Shown here: in pieces, positions 58,216 to 64,000 of the stretch
How positions within the stretch are numbered: position 1 is the stretch's first letter
How the letters are laid out: every line of letters starts with the position of its first letter
From: Phoronis australis
Taxonomy: Eukaryota > Phoronida > Phoronidae
Direction: 5' to 3'
Length of the DNA: 64,000 bases
Assembly (NCBI GenBank): GCA_002633005.1
Contig: NMRA01000889.1
Span: forward strand, 1 to 64,000
Notes under the pieces: generated by a model
What the model saw: the letters and a program-made list of their open reading frames with translations, nothing else
Database searches by the model: none
What the model was told of the DNA's origin: nothing
Translations under genes and position numbers: made by a program

Positions 58216-59519
58216 CACCATTTACATTTTGGCTCTCATCATCCGATTGAGCATAAACTTTGTGTTATTCGTACCCTGTATCACTGTGTGTACCTGATTA
58301 TCTCTGACGATAATGACAGGACAGTAGAGGAACTCTGGATTCATGACTCACATTGGCTCTGTTGCAAAGTTACCCGTAGAACACCCAGATTGGAAATTAA
58401 CAACATTGACGCTCCACAACCAGATTGACCATTGACAAGGATTCCTTATGTAGGAAGACTGTAAAAAATCCCAATCTATATTCAGGACATTTTATATCAC
58501 CACATCATTCAAACCTGTTGGCACTTAATGATGGCAAAAACTCCTGAAACTTGTGTAGGTGAAACCAAGCTGTGCTTGAATGCATGGTTGTCCTAACACA
58601 GTGGGCCTTAAAAGCTACAGGGACACTTATGACTCTGTCGTAATTACCCAGTGTCAGGGATCTGGTCACAGCTTTGACCTTCACAATGTACTAAATCCTT
58701 TGCAAGGAGAAAAATTGTTCTGAATGAGCAGTCAAGGAGCGTATATACAAAAAATTGAAAATCTATCTTTGAACGGAAGAGGTGGCTTGAGATTCAACCT
58801 ATCGCACACCTGGGACAGGATTCTGGCTAAAGTTTCCCGCTAATTTTCTTAACCCTGTCCAAATCCACCAGAGATGATAGGCTTGAAAAAGCCAGCAAAT
58901 GTTGGCGAAATGTTGCCTTTCATCTCATCTCTAGTAAGTTCAGTAAGGACTCATAATTTTTCTGCATATCGAATGGATGAAGTCCTTTTAAAGTCTGTTT
59001 GAAATTCTAGTTTCTGAGTTGCTTAAAAGCGTCTGTTATATTAACACTACTTTAAATAGGAAAAGAATGCACTACATGGGAGAAAAGATCTCATGTAGAG
59101 GACAAGAAATTTACAGATTGAAGTTTCATGTTCTGATAATCTGTTGCTCATGGCAGGTGGGATTCATCGATTACTACCACCCCAGGAGGACATTGTGTAG
59201 TAAAGGGTGACATATTTTCTGGTTACGAACTCTGAGAGACCACCAAGGAAACATCCATGTATTGTATATGCAATCCACGAATGTTGTTGATTCTGTACGA
59301 TTTGTGTACGTTCTGCCAAAAGAGCTCAAATCAATAACGCAATAATAAATCCTGAACTTTCTGCAACTTCCTGTGTTTAAAGTGTTATAATCGCCAAGAA
59401 TTGTGGCGTATGAAATCGGCCCCCATGCAAAATCAAACATACAACGAGTCTGTAGATGCAGTCTTTGATTTTGCTAAATGCGAAATGCCACTTGTTAAAT
59501 GACGGAGTATTTTAATTAG

Positions 59520-59740
59520 CATATAAATCTGGTAAAGTCACTAGCCTCAATTTCAGCGAATGGCTGGCAGAAAACAGCAAGAATCGACAATTTGTAAGAA
59601 AATAACAAAAACAACAGATTTTGTTGTTTTTTATAGCTCTAAAGCTAATAACTTCAAAACGTTTATCCCGTGTAAAATAAGTCCAAAAATGTATTTTTGT
59701 CAGTAAACCTATTTATACCCCTTTTAAGTTGGTGTCCATA
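59520..59740 (+). repeat. Dispersed repeat, family shared with 63300-63500
   Basis: Blocks GTAAAGTCACTAGCCTCAAT TTCA, CGAATGGCTGGCAGA, TTTATAGCTCT and AAGCTAA are in the same order as at 63300-63500. Unclassified. Confidence 0.6.
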
Positions 59741-62498
59741 AAGTAAAATCTAGATATGGTTGCTCTGACATATTTAGCGCACAATGGCTTATAAGGAAAA
59801 TTCTATTGTCAAATTTCTCTACAAAAGTCGGGATAAAACAAACTAAAGTCTGTTACTAGAATGGTTTGTTCTGTGGAGATGCCATGAACAACAGTTTTGT
59901 GACTTGCCATGACATTCTCATGAAAATGGTTTTTTATGTAAAATCTCACCAATTTTTGACAAAAACAATTGCGAAAATTGCCTTTTTTCATTTTTAATCG
60001 GTATGCCCACAGTGTCTCAAAACATTGTCATATGAGAACTTGGTACAGAGCTTGAATATGGAAAACCATTAACTTGGTGCTACACATCTTCCATGGAAAA
60101 ATGAAAAAAATAAAATCTCACTTAGTTGTTGGCCATGTTTTTTGATTTGTACCCTACTTCTTCTTCAGTTGAATGTTTGGAACAAAATATTCACCATGGC
60201 TTTGTGGAACACAATTAGCAAATTTCTGACCTCGCCGAACGATTTTGTTTTTGCCAGATTTTAATGGCTGTGTTAATGAGGCGCTTCATGTTACAGTTAA
60301 ATGCTTTGGTGTTAGCGCCTCTGTGTTAGTCTGTTGCATGGTCTGTGTACCTAGTTGCTCTTGATTGATTCGCGTGATTTAAGATGATATCCCCAAGGAC
60401 TATGGTCTTGTTTCCGGCTTACGGTTGTACAATTGTGACATCACTAAACAGCTATGAAGGTCATTCCGCAAAAGATCCATTTTCTGGATTTTGTCACATG
60501 TCAGCTACAACATACTTTTATTAAGAGCCTCACTTGATTGTCTGTAGTAGTCTGCTGTCTTGAATGATAGGAACATTGTTGTTATGATCAAGCTCAAAAA
60601 ATGTCCTCGCAGACTTACACCAATGACATGCTTTTGTGACTTCATGTGTTTTGGGAATAAAATACCACCTCAATCAATAATTGCACTGGACGCCAATTGG
60701 GGCATACGTGTATGTAGTTTGATGACCTAACAGCGAATAATTCTTAGAATAGTCATCTGGAACAATGTTAGTTGAAGGAATATTTCACATTTCAATGACT
60801 TTTTTGCATTGGTCTTCTGCTGTCACTGTCTGTAAAGAATTGCTTGAGGCACTATATCAGCAGTCCTGTGGAAAAACTCCTCAAATCCTAGAATACCTTC
60901 AGGTGTCATATAAGCTGCAATGCTGTATTAAGGGTGGAAATACCTATGCATACTGAACAAGCATCTTGTTGTGCCAGGTTTGGCTGGAATTTAGTAGGTC
61001 TACCAATGCCTGCCCTAAGGGGTAAGGTTGGTGGTACTCATGTGTACGGTAATTTGACTTATTTAGCACACTCGCCTCATTTCACACACAAAAGATTGTT
61101 GTGAAAAATAGTACTTTGTCCCTCATTTATTTCACACAAGGCTATTTGCCTCGCCTAATTCGCACCCAGTCAGTTTTGTACTTTGGAAAATGTCAACTCC
61201 TTTCATCTTTAATTTCTGCCAACAGGCCTTTTTACCTGTGTTTATCAGGTCTGAACATTGTACATTCATGCATTTAAACGGGATGTCTCATACTGTTGCA
61301 TATATTTCATCAAAAAGCTTTTGTCACTCTTTATATCTTACAAGGACATAAGTTGAACATAAATATTGTCATTCTTTAAAACAAAATAATCAGATTATGT
61401 GTAATTTCAGTTTCTGGCATGTTGTTTGCTAATTATTCTTACCTTGTATGATATCGCAGAAGGAACACTGCCACTGTAAAATTGAATGAAAAAGATAAGT
61501 ATCGGTAAGTGATCATCTACTGTGGTGTTCCTGAATTGAAATGTTTCCGATAAATTCTTGATCTCCTTTGATTAACGAAGAAACCTTAGGCGCTCACAGT
61601 TGCTTTATGCCTCCTTCACTGAAAAGTCTGTCGACATCAGCGCTTGACGCTATGAAAATCGCCAGGTCGCATTTTGCAACCTAGCCAACATCCCAGGTAG
61701 CATTTTCAGATTGCAAACTTTTCCCGCTATTTTATGCACCAAATTAATTTTTTTAAAACATCGAGAAAATTTTAGATTATACAGTATGTTCTTACCTGCA
61801 GCACTAAATACTCAAAATTTCAGGTCACAAAAATGAGTTATTATATGCATGTGCGGCGTTACTGTTCTTCACGACCACCATTGAAAGGCTCTAGAGCACA
61901 AGGCTAGTTGCCGACGTAAAATTTGGCTCAGTGCTCTCTAAACAACGCGTACATTTGAGTAGCTAAGTTTGCAAAGTGAAAATACTTGTTGAAAAAGTAT
62001 TCGCGACTTTGCTAGGTCTGACCTGCTATAGGACTGTCATCAAGGTCGTCAAAGATCGAAACTAACTCTAAGTGCTAACTCCTGCCAAACTTCGCAACTT
62101 TACATTTGAAACACATCCTATCAAAAAAGTCGGTGAAACGTTGCCCTAGCCGAATGACGTATAGATGCGCGGGAACAATTCAGCGCAAATTTCACAGCAA
62201 AAAATGCTGTTTACGCATTAAACAATTAATTTTCCATGAAATGAGAAGCCTCGAAATGCAACATGACCGTTAAAATTATTGAGAAGCCTCTCAAGCAAAA
62301 CCCATTTTTCAACTTTTACTGTCACACCTTGCTTATGATCTTTAACAGCATGTTACTACATTAAAATGTGAAAATGGGATGAGATGTGGTTCTAAATAAA
62401 ATTAAATAAAATAAATGAACTTTTTTGTGGTTTGCTAAACTATGAAAGTAAATAAAAATGCTGACTGCCAAAAAAAAGTATTTTAAGAGGATTAAAGT

Positions 62499-62722
62499 AG
62501 AATTTCACCAGTTTAGGATGTGATAAAATGTCAGACAGGTGAAATTTTATTTTCTCATTTTTTCACGAATGATGCTTTGCCATATCTAATTTCTATACCA
62601 TACCTACCGACGGACAATATTTTGAAAAATTATGGGCATTAAAAACGTTTGAAGCCATTGGAAATTGAATGAAGTGCAGTTTTGAGAATTATTTTTGTCT
62701 GAAATTGGTGAGATTTTGTTGT
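62499..62722. repeat. Small TIR element, TCTCACC family copy
   Basis: Left AGAATTTCACCAGTTTAGG, right GAAATTGGTGAGATTTTG, centre GGACAATATTTTGAAAAATT ATGGGCAT as in the copy at 24945-25168. Related single ends occur near 10535, 41800, 59940 and 60110. Confidence 0.65.
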
Positions 62723-63299
62723 TTGTTGTACTTCGAAGAAGTCTTGTCGGAAATCATGAATAAGAATGAGTTGAAATTAATCAATTCAGTGTTATGCATC
62801 ACCAGAGAATTTGCTGAAGATTTGTTTTGAATTCCCCGAATTTCTGATGAGCAGATGTCAACTTCTCCATTTTTATTGAAAACCTAACTGTATTCTCAGG
62901 AGAATGTTGAACCAAATCTGCCTTGTGCAGTAGAAGCTTGGTTAAGTTACGTGGTTGTCACAGTACATGTGTAAGAAAGTATTGATTTTAGCAGAAAAGA
63001 AAAAAAATCAATAGTTGAAACATTAAAATGAAATGTGAAAATTAGTTTTTTTTTTGTAGCTTGCCATGCAGAGGGAAATGAAATAGTCTGCGATTAGTTT
63101 CAGTATATACACCAATAAATGCTTAATTTGAAGTTCCCGGTATTTTTTCCCTGTTTCTAATTATAGCGACATTTTCGGATAGAAAAGTGTTTTTCTAGGA
63201 TGAACCCCGTGGCCGTTTCCAACCTGGAACCTTCGTGGTCACAGGTGGTCTGCTATTGCAGCTGAATCCCACTTGATAATTGGCAGAGGATTTGACGTG

Positions 63300-63500
63300 T
63301 ATTGAACTGATAAAGTCACGAGCCTTGATTTCATCGAATGTCTAGCAGACAACGGCGAGAATTGGTGATTTGTAATGAAGTCACGAAAAATAGATTTTAT
63401 TCTTTTATAGCTCTGATCAAAGCTAACGTGTTTAAAAAGTGCATCCCATCCACCAATTTTTCCATAAATGAGTTTTTAAGCTCATAAACGATTACACAGT
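63300..63500 (+). repeat. Dispersed repeat, family shared with 59520-59740
   Basis: GATAAAGTCACGAGCCTTGA TTTCA, CGAATGTCTAGCAGA, TTTTATAGCTCT and AAGCTAA follow the order seen at 59520-59740. Nothing coding. Confidence 0.6.
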
Positions 63501-64000
63501 GTCCCCTTAAGTCATGTAAGAACTATCTTGAGTATTTTGCAAAGGAAATCGTGCTAAATGCGTAATAAAAGCTGTTCTATCTGAAATTACGTTGTTTAGA
63601 GTAAAATGAAACATTGTGGCAGATGTCAAGTACTTGAGACTATTGGCCCTTTCCCATACAGTTAACTACTATCGAAGCTTCGATGTTAACTATGGTTAAC
63701 TGCGTCAGTGTTAACATCATTTTTGGAGCTAGTCAGAAAACTACTTCGGTCATCCTTTGGTGTTTTTGTCCTTGCCACCAAAAGTGGCAACAACCTCTCA
63801 CTCTGCCCAAATGGAACTACAACCCCCAACTTCACAAGGCAGCCAATGGTCGTCATGTTGGGATGAAGACGATGTTCTAGTAGATGACATATCGAAAACT
63901 TGACATGGGTAGGGTAACACTTGATTCCAACAAAGGCTTTGTGTTTTTTGATTTTTAAAAGGTTGATTCCCTTGCTGCAAATATTCTAGGCAGTGTGAAC

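Larger units (their letters stand above)
57210..64000. other. Upstream region of the 7TM receptor; no further gene recognised
   Basis: A leader exon of the receptor gene is expected on the minus strand but cannot be placed. The rest holds SINE-like and dispersed repeats and scattered poly(A)-rich stretches. Confidence 0.55.

Noticed and set aside
1-64000. CRISPR-like array reading of the regular repeats
   Set aside because: Units are contiguous or diverged without unique spacers of constant length, and the genome is eukaryotic.

Overview
This window is metazoan nuclear DNA. It is intron-rich and AT-leaning, with GT-AG splice sites, short conserved exons and many dispersed and tandem repeats. 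Protein matches (DDX1, a KCTD7/14-like BTB protein, a rhodopsin-type 7TM receptor) and mobile elements carrying THAP and P2X7-type zinc domains suggest an invertebrate, most likely marine (hemichordate, cephalochordate, echinoderm or mollusc grade). The sequence alone does not settle the phylum. There are no prokaryotic features, rRNA genes or CRISPR arrays.

Layout. 1-5.3 kb: repeat-rich DNA with a degenerate tRNA-derived SINE head, a 164-bp foldback element, one possible coding exon on the minus strand (4.1-4.4 kb) and a complex minisatellite. 5.3-9.2 kb: minus-strand KCTD7/14-like gene (one long BTB exon plus candidate upstream exons). 9.5-10.4 kb: hairpin and repeated blocks. 10.7-33.8 kb: fifteen plus-strand exons of DDX1, the SPRY-containing DEAD-box RNA helicase, covering about 477 codons from just after the start to the beginning of the interdomain region. 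The tiny first exon and the whole C-terminal helicase domain were not found; the latter should lie beyond 64 kb or is missing. 34-56 kb: repeats and mobile elements only. 56.1-57.2 kb: minus-strand 7TM receptor with its coding sequence in one exon. 57.3-64 kb: no recognisable gene.

The mobile fraction is the most unusual part. (1) A dispersed element with a 5' hairpin, a 3' hairpin and a core of diverged ~140-bp modules, present in four main copies, all in one orientation. Each module ends in a block that matches, exactly or nearly, the CTCF core consensus. Its structure resembles Helentron/DINE-1-type non-autonomous elements. (2) Two copies of a TA-flanked inverted-repeat element. One is inserted into (1), and the empty site is visible in sister copies. 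(3) Two copies of a long-TIR element with remains of a THAP-domain gene; one copy also has a convergent gene fragment with a P2X7-type zinc-binding signature. (4) A three-unit tandem array of ~1.0-1.2-kb units rich in ETS-like and YY1-like motifs. (5) Several small foldback elements, mostly in DDX1 introns.

The cellular genes are not an operon and no shared pathway can be inferred. KCTD and DDX1 are arranged head to head and may share a promoter region near 9.0-10.6 kb.
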